Origin: Tillus elongatus
Taxonomy: Eukaryota; Arthropoda; Insecta; Coleoptera; Cleridae
Direction of reading: 5' to 3'
DNA: 64,000 nt
NCBI GenBank assembly: GCA_964006375.1
Contig: OZ023262.1
Span: 90,520,654-90,584,653, forward strand
The translations under genes were made by a program, and so were the position numbers. The first letter of the stretch is position 1; every line of letters starts with the position of its first letter. The notes beneath the pieces are model-generated. The model was not told the origin of the DNA, did no database searches, and saw only the letters and a program-made list of their open reading frames with translations. Positions 38,119 to 50,067 of the stretch are shown here, piece by piece.

Positions 38119-39405
38119 ATGGGAACCAATACGGACGGGAGTTCTCTCCCGTCCGTAGCTGGCGACATGCAGGTAGATAACACAGACAATAACTCTGATA
38201 AAGATAAAAATATTAACATAGTTAATATGGATAAAAATGGTAAGTTTTCTTTTATAGATTTTAATAATAAATATAGTAGCCGAGATAAGGGTCCTAATTA
38301 CTACGTCTATATAGAAAGTGTAGACAGAAATCTGAGAAAATTGCATCCCATAAGGATCGGCCATTATTTGAAATTAGATAAGGATATTAATAAATCTATA
38401 ATAGACATTAAATCAATAGGAAAGAATAGAGTAAAAGTTATAATGAACAATTACACTGCCGCAAACAATTTAATACATAGTACAGAAATTTCAAAAAATA
38501 ATCTGATTGCATATATTCCAAGATTTTTTACAGAAACAAAAGGTGTTGTGAGGTTTGTCGATACATTCTTTTCGGAAATATACTTACGGGAAAATATAGA
38601 ATGCGACACAGAAGTAACAGAAGTAAAGCGCATGAAGAAATGGATTACAGATGAAAGCGGTCAGAGAAAACTTGTGGATCGACAAGTCATTATTATTTCT
38701 TTTCTTGGAGATACACTTCCAAATTTTATTCGTATCAATAGGGTGAATTTCGAGGTCGAAAAATACATATATCCAGTACTTCAGTGCAGTACCTGTCTAA
38801 GGTATGGTCACTCCGCTAAGCTTTGTAAAAACAAAGAAAAACTATGTAAACAATGCTCTAAGCCAATTATTGAGGGTCAATTTTGTAATCATTCAGCCCC
38901 ATATTGTATTTTTTGTAAGAATAACGACCATGCCACCATTTCAAAAGATTGTCCGCATTTTATTAGACAGAAAAAAATCAAGGAAATAATGTCTGCCAAA
39001 AATATTTCATTTAAAGAGGCTGAAAAGCTGGAAAGAAATCCTTCTTACTCAAATATTACTGTTAATAATAGATTTGATATTCTGTCGAATTTCTCTGACA
39101 CATTTCCAACACTTAAATACCATCAACCAGTGACAAACTTTAGTATTACAAAACCCATACCTTTAATTTCAAAACCAAAACCACAAAAAATTTATACAAA
39201 TTTTCCTTCTAACTCCTCTCCTAAGCAAAGTAAAAAGCGTAAAGCACCTTCTTCCCCAGTGACACCGAACCCATACAGAGAAGAATTCCTTACTTACAAG
39301 CAAAATATCTTAGATAATATAACGGAATATATAGTGCAACTTTTATCTGAAAAACAAAACAAACAAGAAATCAATAGTAGCAGCGTATTTATTGAAAAAC
39401 TTTAA
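38119..39405 (+). CDS. I-clade LINE ORF1 (gag-like, zinc knuckles)
   Basis: 428 residues. Residues about 55-215 form a gag-like fold (YVYIESVDRNLRKLHPIRIG, VIIISFLGDTLPNFIRINR). Cys/His knuckles follow at about 223-285: CSTCLRYGHSAKLC (C-x2-C-x4-H-x4-C), a variant CKQCSKPIIEGQFC, and CIFCKNNDHATISKDC. The C-terminal third is basic and S/P-rich (PKQSKKRKAPSSPVTPNPYR). Expected role: nucleic-acid binding and particle formation with the LINE RNA. The ORF is intact; the start is the ATG just after AATAAG. ORF2 begins 70 bp downstream. Confidence 0.88.
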   Translation: MGTNTDGSSLPSVAGDMQVDNTDNNSDKDKNINIVNMDKNGKFSFIDFNNKYSSRDKGPNYYVYIESVDRNLRKLHPIRIGHYLKLDKDINKSIIDIKSIGKNRVKVIMNNYTAANNLIHSTEISKNNLIAYIPRFFTETKGVVRFVDTFFSEIYLRENIECDTEVTEVKRMKKWITDESGQRKLVDRQVIIISFLGDTLPNFIRINRVNFEVEKYIYPVLQCSTCLRYGHSAKLCKNKEKLCKQCSKPIIEGQFCNHSAPYCIFCKNNDHATISKDCPHFIRQKKIKEIMSAKNISFKEAEKLERNPSYSNITVNNRFDILSNFSDTFPTLKYHQPVTNFSITKPIPLISKPKPQKIYTNFPSNSSPKQSKKRKAPSSPVTPNPYREEFLTYKQNILDNITEYIVQLLSEKQNKQEINSSSVFIEKL

Positions 39406-39475
39406 AAAAAATTAGATAATTTGATTGACAAGGAAAACGTTGATAAATTACCAACAAAAATTTTAGATTTTAGCG

Positions 39476-42400
39476 ATGACGACACCTATTAAGCAAGGTT
39501 TAACTGTGTTGCAATGGAACGCACGTTCCATCATTAAAAATAAAAGTAACCTTCAGAATTTTTTAAATAAAAATATTGCAGAGATAATTTTAATAAATGA
39601 AACCTGGCTCAAGCCAGATAAACATAAAACTTTTGGTTTTAAGGGATACAGCCTCATTCGAAAAGATAGGCTAGAGCGCAGAGCAGGAGGGGTAGGCATT
39701 TTAATTTCTAATTCAATTAAATATAAAGTAATTGATGTTTGCGACATGGCTAACGGTAAAATAGATGCTTGTGCAGCACATCTTGTGGACCTTGATATAG
39801 TAGTTGTTAGTGTTTATAAGGCTCCTAATGTTGTTCTCAGTTTTATAGAATGGCTTAACGTCTTTAAAAATTTTAATTCAAAAAATGTCATTATTGGAGG
39901 CGATCTAAATTGTCATCATTACTCTTGGGGGTCTCTAACTATAAATAGTGACGGTAGGTCAATTTTTGACGCTACTGAACTTTTAAACTTAGCTATTATA
40001 AATGATTGCCGTCCAACAAAAGTTACTACACCATTAGAGAACCCCTCGATGGTGGACTTAACTATAATCTCACCTAGTCTAATAAGTAAGACAAGCTGGG
40101 ATGTTCTCGATGAGGCTCTTGGTTCTGATCACTATCTCATCAAAATTGAAGTCAATGTTTCGGTTAAAATATACACTACGAGTCCATATAAAAGATGGAA
40201 AGAAGCAGGAGCTGATTGGAATGCATTCCGGGTTGATCTAGATACTGCTATGGAGGAGCTGTCAGTGTTACCAGAGGCAAATAGGTACAATAGTTTCATT
40301 GAATGCGTTAGTAGTGTTGCAGATAATAACATTCCCCATGTTAAACCAAACAGGGCTGCAAACCCTAAGCCCATCTGGTGGGACACTGAGTGCTCTGACA
40401 TGTTTCATAAAAGGAAAAATGCATTGAAAGATTATAAACTACAGTCAAATATGGAAAACTATTTAAAATATAAGAATATTGAAGCTTAAGCTAAGAGATT
40501 GTTTAAACAAAAAAGTAAGGATTGCTGGAAAAGTTATGTCACAAAATTAAACAGACAAACACCAATAAACAATATATGGTCATTTGTACGTAAAATGAAC
40601 AACATAAATAAGCAACCTTCCGTATCTCATATGTCTGAAGAATTTATAGAAATAGCTATAACAAAGTTGGCCCCGCCCAGTGTTATGGTGGAGCCTTCCC
40701 CAAGCCCATTAGTTGTGACTAAGAGATGTCAATTGATGAATTCAAAATTTTCAATTCACGAATTAGAACAGGCCATCAGCGAATCAAAAAAGGCAGCACC
40801 TGGCATAGACAGGATTACATACAACATGCTAAAACAAATGCCGTTTTCAGCAAAGGAATATTTGCTGGAAATTATGAATTACTGGTGGGAGACCGCAAAC
40901 GTAAGTGAGTCAGCCAAAATAATAGTCGTATGTCTACTACACAAATTCGGCGAATCAACTAATATACCTAATTCATACAGACCCATCTCACTTATGCCTT
41001 GCACAACAAAAACATACGAGAGATTAATTAAAACTAGATTAGAGCATTATTGTGAGTCTAATAATATTTTTCCTCAACATCAGTTTGGTTTCCGGCGGGG
41101 CATGGGCACCAATGAAGCAATTGGGTTACTGGTCACCGAGATACAATGCTGTTTCTCCGAAAATGCATATTTAATGACAGTTTTTGTTGATTTAAAAGGT
41201 GCCTATGATGCAGTCAACCTAGAACTTCTATTCAATGATCTAGTATCGATTGGTCTTTCAGAATCAAATGCCTTTAGCATAACTCAACTATACACACAGC
41301 GAAAAATTTTCATAAGAGACAACAAAAATCAACTTCATGGTCCAAGGCTAACATCCGAAGGTATACCGCAAGGATCAATACTCAGCCCAATACTTTTTAA
41401 TATTTATACAAGGAGTCTTCATAGTATGTTTGACGACGACATCCAGTGTATACAATATGCTGACGATTTGTGTATCGTGGCAAAAAGGAAGAGTCAAGAG
41501 GAATGTGCAGTGGTATATAGACATATATTGTATAAATTAAAAATGTGGATAGATGAAAGGGGATTTACCCTAAATGAAAAGAAATCAAACGTTGTTGTTT
41601 TCACTCGTCACAGAGTTCAGTTGCCAGAAATTATGAATAATACTTCATATCAGATTAAAAGAGTACAGCAGTGTAAATATTTGGGAATTCTGCTGGATCA
41701 AAAGTTATTATGGACAGGACAAATCAATAATATCGTTAGAAAATGTGATAAGGCAATCAATGTCCTGCGTATTATATCAAATGCAAAATGGGGTTCAGAC
41801 ACAGACATCCTGCTAGATTTTTATAGAGCCTATATAAGAGCAATCTTAGACTACGGTTGTATTTGTTATGGTTCAACTTCCAACACAAATTATAAAAAAG
41901 TGCAAGCCATACAGTTCAAAGCATTACGTATCTGCCTGGGTATTATGAAATCAACACCGAGAGAAATTGTATTTGCAGAGGCTCTTGAACCACCTCTAAA
42001 ATTACGAATTCAGTACCTATCGAGAAAGTTTGCACTTAAAATTAGGTGCAGATCGATAGAATTCCAGAACAAATTATACTTTTTAATGATTCAGACATTA
42101 ACCAATCCATACTGGAGAATCAAAAATTTTCCACCACTAGCAAAGGCCTTCATGGATACACAAACATTTCAAGATTCTATTTTGACAAACGACAGACTTC
42201 CTGTATATTCAATTACATCTCTGGTTTCAGCAACCAAAGTCTCTGTGATTTTTCCTACCTACAGTGAACTTTTAGTGCTTAATAATAGCATACTCTGCCA
42301 ATTATTAGATAGTTTCCCAAATACTATCAGAATTTTCACTGATGGCTCAAAAACAAATAGCGGAACCGGATGTGCAATCTACGTTCAGCAGGAGAACACA

Positions 42401-43195
42401 ATGGTAAGATTCCTCTTGAATGATTGTGCATCGATTTATACAGCAGAACTGGTAGCTATCGAAGAGGCACTGAATTGGCTAGTGACGAATCAAAGAGAAA
42501 AGGCAGTGATTCTATCAGACTCACAAGCGGCACTAAAAAGTATACAATACTTCAGCCATAAAAAAGGTGACAACAAAACCTTATGTAACATTATGGCTTT
42601 GTGTAACAGCCCAACTCTCAAAGGTAACGTAGTTTTTATATGGGTTAAGGGCCATTGTTCTATTCCTGGTAACGAAATAGCTGATCAAGCAGCTAAAGAA
42701 GCCATAGTAAATCCAGACCAGTTGAATTACAGAACAGACTATAAGGATCTCTTTAGTATCATTCGACGTGAGATCAAAACAGAGTGGGAAATCATTTGGA
42801 CTAACTTCACAACAAATAGTAACAATCATTATAAACTGTTACATCCAAGGCTTCCCTCTAAAGAAGAAGTATGCATATACAGAAGACCACGTCACTTTTC
42901 TACCACCATATCCAGACTCAAGACAGCCCACAACCGTCTACCAGCTCACCTACACAAAATAGGGGTTGCAGAATCACCCCTTTGCCAGTGTGATGGGAGG
43001 TCTGTATGTGACATCAACCATGTGATGTTTATGTGTACAAACACCAGCAATCCAAGAATACAATTGTTGAGCGAAATAAATAAATATAATGCCAGTAACA
43101 GCCCTTTAAACATAGTCACTCTGTTACAGAGTGGTAATATTGAAATATATAAAGCTATACATAATTTCTTTAGAGTTGCTAAAATTACTTTATAA
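39476..43195 (+). pseudogene. I-clade LINE ORF2: endonuclease, reverse transcriptase, RNase H; one nonsense codon
   Basis: First part (39476-40489): endonuclease with LQWNARSIIKNK, INETWL, RRAGGVGILIS, GGDLNCHH and GSDHYLI. A TAA at 40487 interrupts; the same frame resumes at once (AKRLFKQKSKD). Second part: reverse transcriptase with SYRPISLMPCTTKTYERL, FGFRRGMGTNEA, VFVDLKGAYDAV, GIPQGSILSPILF and QYADDLCI (about 41455). RNase H follows with FTDGSKTNSGTG (D), YTAELVAIEEAL (E), ILSDSQAA (D) and GNEIADQAAKEA (D). A C-terminal CQCDGRSVCDINHVMFMC is the zinc-finger-like end common in this clade. Everything except the stop looks intact, so this is a recently dead copy or a copy with one mutated codon. 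Confidence 0.9.
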
Positions 43196-43533
43196 CATAT
43201 AATTAACATCCTTAAACCAGTTTTGTAAATAGTAGAAAATTTGTAAATAATGTAATGTAGATTAGTAATGTAAGAGTATGAATGGTGTATCACCGATATT
43301 ATAAAGGGAGTATGGAATTTTAATGTAGGTTTAGATTTAGGACATAGATTAAGTATAGTCAAGTATTGTACACCAGTTTGGTGTAAGATAATATATGTAT
43401 AAATTAGCATAAGCGTTTTTTGAAAAAAAAAAAAAAGAAAAAAAAAGAGAGAAAATATTAAATGAAAAAAAATATATATATATAAAAAATATATATTAAA
43501 AAATAAATAAATAAAAAACAATAAATAAAGATA

Positions 43534-43624
<91 letters not shown>

Positions 43625-43934
43625 ATATATATAAAGAGAAAAAATATATCTAAAAAATATATATTAAAAAATAAATAAATAAAAAACAATAAATAAAAAG
43701 ATATATATATATATATATATAAAAAAAGAAAAAAAAAAAAGATTCCAATTGGGACAAAGTAACAAATAAGAATTGTATTTAGATGTAGTAGTAGTAGATA
43801 GTCTAAATTAAGATCGTTATATTATATCAATTAATTATATCATCGTTAATAAACCAAAATCTGAGAGTAATATTAGGTAGCCAATTACAATGTCTTGTGA
43901 CTAATGGAAATCTTCCAAGGTCAAACTTAAGGGA
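43196..43934 (+). other. 3' region of the I-clade LINE with duplicated AT-rich block
   Basis: A 3' UTR (to about 43420), an A-rich run, and a block (AATATATATTAAAAAATAAA with AACAATAAATAAA) present at about 43480-43535 and again at 43645-43705, separated by a TA array (about 43544-43620). The sequence after 43740 is unassigned. Confidence 0.55.
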
Positions 43935-44365
<431 letters not shown>

Positions 44366-44849
44366 TTATTATTAAACTATTACGTGTTTTAGGTGACAGA
44401 GCAAATATAAAACTTTCATTGACACACTTCTCATTAATGGTTGGTTGTCCTTTGAACTGCACACCCGTTATCTGAAAGAAATGAATTATTCATTTGTTTT
44501 GACACTGAAAATTACGACTTCCATATCACATAATTTATGTTACTATTATATCCAATGTTATATGGATAAAAGTATGAAAATGATATTCACAATTATCTCA
44601 TATGTACATATCTTTCTGGTAATAAATTATTGATAAGTATAATGAATCTATTAATACTTGACAATTCGCTACATTATGCACATACATTATTGTAAATTGA
44701 GCATAATGACATGAGGTTACACAAGAAAAAAATGACCGTATATTATTTCAAACTCGAGCTACATGTGGCATAATTATTAGATTAATTAAATAAATGTGAT
44801 TAGCCAACATTTTTGTATCGGTGATAAAATTTATTTGTAATTTCTGAAC
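44366..44849. other. Unassigned AT-rich DNA
   Basis: No supported gene or termini. Confidence 0.4.
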
Positions 44850-45990
44850 GTCACAACGTCTGGGTTAGACATATTTCCAAGGTAAAAAAGAACAGAACAA
44901 GGCTATACTCCAGACTGAATTTATTTAGTAAAAGCCCTACGCGTATCGGCCCGTATATCTGGCCATCTTCAGGGGCTTCCTGAAACATTACAAAAGGTGG
45001 TTGTGTCAGAAACAAAGTTTCTGGTAAGTCGGCAAGTATCACACGACACAAGCAGTTACAAAATTTTAAACAGTCTTACAAGCAAAGTCTAAACAGAAAC
45101 TAAAGTCAACGTTAACATGCTCTACAACAGTTACACTTATAAAATCAAAGCTAAAAACTAAAAGTTGAGAAATTAAAAACATCAGAATGTCCAAAGCTTG
45201 GTCGAGGCACCTCCAAGCAGCGAAAACAACAATGCAAAAGCAGTAAAATTGTAAAAAAAAAATAGGTAGAAACCCGTGTAAATTAAGTTTAAAAGTGCAC
45301 TGACACACCACAATCTAAGGTCTTTAAACAAATAGATAGAAAAGCTGCGAAGGCAGGCTGCACAACCAGAGCAGAACTTTCAGAGAAAAACACTAAGTTA
45401 AACCTATGATACCTATAACGAATAAAACCAAAATGGCCAAACATACTTACGTTCTGTTTTTATAACAGGAACTAAACTTTACAAGAAATCTATCATAGTG
45501 GCTGTTTTCATCGACTGTCACTTTTTTTTCCTTGCACTATATGGGTGAAGGCAGAATTAGAAGCATTAAAACCTCAAGTCACAGCAATGGACAAACGGCA
45601 ATACAAATAAAAATTTTGCATTTGAAATGGAGGACAGTTAAAAGCCGAATATCTGAAGTGAACGGGAAGGGGGCAAACAAATGAACTACGACTTTAGCTA
45701 AAAGTGACAAGTGACAGACAAGTGACATTGACATCTACCCGGCCGTGTCGAGCAGCACAGAACACGTAACATTTCCGGGCTCCTTGACTCCACAGAATAC
45801 TTAGGTTTTTCACTGTAGATGACACTAGTTCAGTATATTTCTATAAATTGGTGGAAAGTTAATTAACAACTCTGTGCTTTATATTACTTATAATTAATGA
45901 TAGCTAAAAATAATTAACCTATATAACATTAATGACCATGAAACGAAGTTAAATTATGCATGGATCGATATTTACATAAGTCTCAAAATT
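44850..45990 (-). mobile_element. Unclassified repeat with a hammerhead-like motif (possible Penelope-like remnant)
   Basis: There is no protein. The left part carries the hammerhead-like motif at 44932-44978. The rest (45.0-45.5 kb) is low-complexity, A-rich non-coding DNA. Assignment to Penelope-like elements rests only on the ribozyme-like motif, known to be common in their terminal repeats. The right limit is arbitrary. Confidence 0.35.
44932..44978 (-). ncRNA. Hammerhead-ribozyme-like motif
   Basis: The minus strand reads AAGCCC, CTGAAGA, a T, GGCC-loop-GGCC, GATAC, GC, GTA, GGGCTT. AAGCCC/GGGCTT form a 6-bp stem I, GGCC/GGCC stem II, AC/GT a minimal stem III, and the cleavage site would follow GTA. 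Core changes from the canonical CTGATGA and GAAAC are T to A and A to T, and one extra base precedes stem II. Probably a decayed copy, inactive as it stands. Confidence 0.5.
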
Positions 45991-46018
45991 ATGGATATAA
46001 AATGTGTTTTTTATGCCT

Positions 46019-46785
46019 TATTCGATAGGCAAAGGAGAGATTTTTGAGATTGCCGCCCGTGTTGTTTTCTGGTTTGAGTACTTTATTTCAACTAATCTCA
46101 CTTAACCATCAACTCCGGGAATTGTTTTGGTAATGCGGGCTAGTGCCCACTGAGTGGGAGAGAGATTGTACTCCTTTACTAAAACTAGCTGCCCTTCTTT
46201 AATGTTTGACTGTTGTTTGTGCCATTTTGGCTTATTTTGTAGCTGATTAAGGCATTCTTTATGCCCTAACTTCCAGAAGTGCTGGTGTATCCTGGTGCAT
46301 TGCGTCCAGAAGGAGAGGCGATTGATTGGCTGCAAGCTTATATTTGATTTCGGAATTGTGGTCAGTAGTTGTCCCACAAGGAAATAAGCTGGGGTCAGTG
46401 CATTAAAGTAATTTACATCGTTTGAAAATGGACACAATGGTCTTGAATTCAACACTGACTCAACTTGTACGAGAACAGTGTGCATTTCCTCGTAAGTCAA
46501 CTGTTTTCCGTTACGCGTTTTAAATGAAACTTCGTTGACTTTGTGGCAGTTTCACATTAACCTCCAAAATTAGGGGAATAATTAGGAATAAATTGCCATA
46601 GTATATTATGAGTTTGGGATACCTGATCAATTAACTCATTGTAATGTAATTTAATTTTTTTAATATATAATCTAATTTGTTGTTAGCCGCCTTGAATGTA
46701 CTTCCATTATTGGAGTAAATGACGGAAGGGCAACTGCGGCGACCTACAAATCTTTTAAGGGCAGCCAAAAATGTATCTGTTTTAA
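46019..46785 (-). pseudogene. BEL/Pao retrotransposon integrase C-terminal region
   Basis: Translated from the minus strand: an integrase-core piece (LKRFVGRRSCPSVIYSNNGS, about 46770-46700) followed by degenerate sequence. Then comes an open stretch from about 46530: LTYEEMHTVLVQVESVLNSR, ALTPAYFLVGQLL, NRLSFWTQCTRIHQHFWKLG, KEGQLVLVKEYNLSPTQWAL. This is the DUF5641-like end of BEL/Pao Pol. A stop after PGVDG (46102) is followed in frame by VRLVEIKYSNQKTTRAAISK and a final stop near 46019. No LTRs, protease or reverse transcriptase were found; the right side is cut by the LINE at 46793. Confidence 0.82.
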
Positions 46786-46792
46786 GCTTTAG

Positions 46793-47108
46793 CTTTAGCC
46801 CCTACTTCGTTTATTCTCCACATCAATGACCTCCTCTCTAGCACATCCAACACAGTTCACAGTTACGCGGACGACAGCACCCTCCACTCAAATATATAAT
46901 ATTCTAAGCCTGTCTCTTTAGCCAAATTAGATGAGGATCGCAGACTCATGGAGGGATTCCTGTCTCCGTGGATCTCTAAAAATATTAGATTGGGGAAGTA
47001 GAGATCTTGTACAATTCAACCTCACCAAATCACAGTCTTGCTTTCTTTCTCATAAGAGATACACCAGCCCTACACCCATCACAATAAACAACCAAGTTAT
47101 TCAAAGTA
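46793..47108 (+). pseudogene. Duplicate RT segment retaining YADD
   Basis: A copy of the palm-domain region with HSYADDSTLHSN (about 46861). The catalytic YADD is kept here while the second copy has YAHD. Frame breaks follow. Confidence 0.7.
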
Positions 47109-48924
47109 ATGAGTCACTCACAAAAAGTCACCGAAATTATTCAAGCAGGCATGGAATTATTTATTCCACGTAAACAGAAAACCTCTGCAGCCACTCAAAA
47201 GCCCTGGTTCTCTAAATCCTGTGACAAGGCCAGACTTGAAAAGGTCAAAGCATTTAACGACGCAAGAAACCGCTATGTCCTCATTCTTTCTGAGCCAAAA
47301 ACTCGTTTAATAACCACATCAAAAACAAAGTCCTCTTAAGCTCCAACGGCAGCAAACCCTTCTGGACTCTTGCTAAATCTATTGGGAATAATTTCTGCAA
47401 GAGCACGTTCGCACCTCTTGTCTTAGGGGATGAAATTGTTTCTACCGCCCTGGGCAAGGCTAAACTTTTTGCCTCGTTGTTCGCTGGCAATTCTACTCTC
47501 AACCCACCTCCAACTGTTCAACCGCCAACAGTCCCCAATGTCGCACATAAAATGACTGATATCATTTTCAAAACTAAAAAGGTACGAAAGATGCTCTCTT
47601 CTCTTAATACCAGGAAAGCCTCTGGCCTTGACGATATCCCAGCAATTGTTCTCAAAAAATGTGCACCACAACTTGCTTCTGTCCTGACTCGTCTCTTTCA
47701 GACATCTTACAATAGAGGCATATTCTCTAGTAACTGAAAAACTGCTCGAGTACAACCCGTCCCCAAGAAAGGATCCAAAGCGCTTCCTAGCAAGTACAGA
47801 CCTATTTCTCTCCTTTCAGTCGTCTCTAAAGTGATGGAAAAGTATATAAACACCGAATTACTAAAATTTCTTGAAAAACACAGTCTAATCCACGACAGGC
47901 AGTATAGATTCCGTCAGCGCAGATCAACTGCCCACTTCCTTTCCTTTGTCACCCATTCTTGTAACAAGTCTATGGAACTACACGGTCAACCCCAGATTGT
48001 TGCCCTACACATATCTAAAGCATTCGAACAGGTCTGGCACGCAGCGATGCTTAATAAACTACCGGCCTATGGCCTACCACCAAAACTCCGTACGTGGACA
48101 GCAAATTTCCTCTCCAACCGGAGCATTTCTGTTGTCTTGGATGGCCATTCCTCTAAATTGTATCCAATTAATGCAGGAGTTCCTCAAGGTTCAGCTTTAT
48201 CCCCTACTTTGTTTCTTCTCCACATCAATGACCTCCTCTCTAGCACATCCAACCCAGTTCACAGTTACGCGCACGACAGCACCCTCCACTCAAATATACA
48301 ATATTCTAAGCCTATTTGGCGCAACTAGAAGAGGATCGCAGACACATGGAGGGTTCTGTCTCCGAGGATCTCCAAAAAATATTAGACTGGTGAAGTAGAA
48401 ATCTTGTACCATTCAACCCCACAAATCTCAGTCTTGCTTTCTTTCTCATAAAAGATACACCAGCCCTAGACCCATCACAATGAACAACCAACATCAAAGT
48501 AATGAGTGCTACTGCCGCGTCTACACTCCTGGACTCCATTCAGAAGAGAGCTATACGTCTCATCGGTGACCCTACCCTCACCCAAAGGCTGCCATCCCTT
48601 GCCCACAGACGTGCCGTTGGTGACCTCTCTCTCCTTTTTTATAGATATCTGCACAGGCACTGCTCAGAGGAGATTTCTTCTATAATTCCTCCACCTGCTG
48701 CCCACAACAGATCTACCAGGGGAACAGAGCGAATGCACTCTTTTACTGTCCAGGTCACCAGACATAGAACATCTTTTTATGCCCGCTCTTTTCTCCCGAG
48801 GACTTCCAATTTGTGGAATTCCTTGCCGGCACATGTTTTCCCTTCTCCCCTGAACCACCAAACCTTCAAGTCCAGAATTAACAAGTTGCCTCTTTCCTCC
48901 TTGTCGACACCCTCGGTACGATAG
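47109..48924 (+). pseudogene. CR1-like LINE ORF2, reverse transcriptase and C-terminal domain, inactive
   Basis: Frames in order: PRKQKTSAATQKPWFSKSCD (pre-RT), LNTRKASGLDDIPAIVLKK, a stop at 47735, KYRPISLLSVVSKVMEKY, RQYRFRQRRSTAHFLSF, LHISKAFEQVWHAAML, GVPQGSALSPTLFLLHINDL and SYAHDSTLH. Two catalytic aspartates are lost: the expected LDISKAFD reads LHISKAFE, and YADD reads YAHD. The C-terminal domain (48502-48924) is open: RAIRLIGDPTLTQRLPSLAH and SFLPRTSNLWNSLPAHVFPS, typical of CR1-group ORF2. Confidence 0.82.
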
Positions 48925-48975
48925 TATTTAGGCTGTAAGCCCTCGTGGTGTGTTGTTGAAATAATAATAAAAAAA

Positions 48976-48995
48976 GTGTGTTTTGTGTTATCGCT

Positions 48996-49084
<89 letters not shown>

Positions 49085-49205
49085 AAATTTTAACGGACCT
49101 TGGTTGGGTTCTAGGGACCCAAATTCGCGCTTATTTGAAGAAATTTTTGGAAAAGCTTTTCATCGTGACCTCTCTATTAGCGAATTTTTCTTAATTAAAA
49201 TTCGC
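48976..49205 (+). repeat. TA array and module F after the CR1-like LINE
   Basis: TTTTGTGTTATCGCTCGGAT resembles the end of module E. TA array 49000-49076. F follows (TTGGGTTCTAGGGACCC, TTAGCGAATTTTTCTTAATT). Confidence 0.75.
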
Positions 49206-49700
49206 TAATACAATTTTCAAGTATGAACGCCATGATGTTATTGTAAACCCTGTATCTGCACAGCACTCACCTGGTGACGCCTCTAGTTTAATCTATGGAA
49301 CATAAAATCTCTCAAATAAAACGACTAACACTTTTCTGGCGGTTAAGCTGTTCGTTATTGAAAGAAATAATTACTTCAGTCAAAGAGGTTGTCGTAAAAC
49401 CTTGACATGACAAGTAAACAATAGGTCGAACTGTACTGTATACTTGCCGAAAGTTGTAAACGGTGCTCTGGACAAAGAACATATATAATGGTCTTCAACC
49501 ACCCACTGAGGACCTTTCATCCACAAACATGCTTCACTATAAAAATAAATTCTAGATCAAAATCACCCCTGGCACCTATAAAAAGCTGTAGACAACACCA
49601 GTTCCAATTAGTTTCTAAGATGATATGTCAACATTGTATGATTTCAATAGATCCTGCTGGCTCTGCTATAGTTACTTTTTCTTTGCGAATACAATAAAAG
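49206..49700. other. Unassigned DNA
   Basis: Less AT-rich, no supported gene, no inverted ends found. Confidence 0.4.
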
Positions 49701-50059
49701 TCTGGACGCAGCAACTGCGTTATGGTAGTGAATTTTCATAAAAATGTTTCTAAAAGCAAACATGTCTAACGAAAGCACGTATTAAATTTTGTTACCAGTA
49801 TAACTTATATATCAGAAGCAGTGTACCACATTTCATCGAAAAAACTTTATTGTATGAAAAAGTACCACAATTTTCCGAAAATAAACCTAAAAATTTCCCG
49901 AAAAAAACTGGTCCGATTTATCTGGTCAACGAGGTTCGTTGAAAGTCGTTCAAGCTATTTAATCACAAAAGGCTTTTTGACAAACTTACCCAAAAAAATG
50001 CATTAAAAACAAACAACAAACTCATGCTTTTACAACAACTTATTAAGCATTATTATATT
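49701..50059 (+). repeat. Module A, truncated
   Basis: Starts GTCTGGACGCAGCAACTGCG and follows A to about 49990. The inverted end is missing; the DD41D remnant follows. Confidence 0.75.
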
Positions 50060-50067
50060 ATATTATT

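Larger units (their letters stand above)
37912..43740 (+). mobile_element. I-clade LINE, nearly intact
   Basis: Starts CAGGCAGTCTCGACGG right after TA repeats, with a ~207-bp leader, ORF1 (gag-like), ORF2 (endonuclease, reverse transcriptase, RNase H) and an A/T-rich 3' region. One in-frame TAA in ORF2 is the only obvious defect. The 3' end is uncertain because of simple repeats (43430-43740 or on to about 43930). Confidence 0.85.
46793..48975 (+). mobile_element. Rearranged CR1-like LINE with internal duplication
   Basis: Positions 46793-47108 and 48192-48507 are near-identical copies of the same reverse-transcriptase segment. The first is followed by sequence that belongs upstream of the reverse transcriptase, the second by the normal downstream part. 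The 3' end is GTTGAAATAATAATAAAAAA at about 48955-48975. Everything 5' of the pre-RT region is missing. Confidence 0.75.

Noticed and set aside
43441..43740. Membrane-protein-like minus frame (hydrophobic, 247 codons)
   Set aside because: It is the A/T-rich 3' region of the I-clade LINE and a TA array read backwards, continuing antisense to ORF2.
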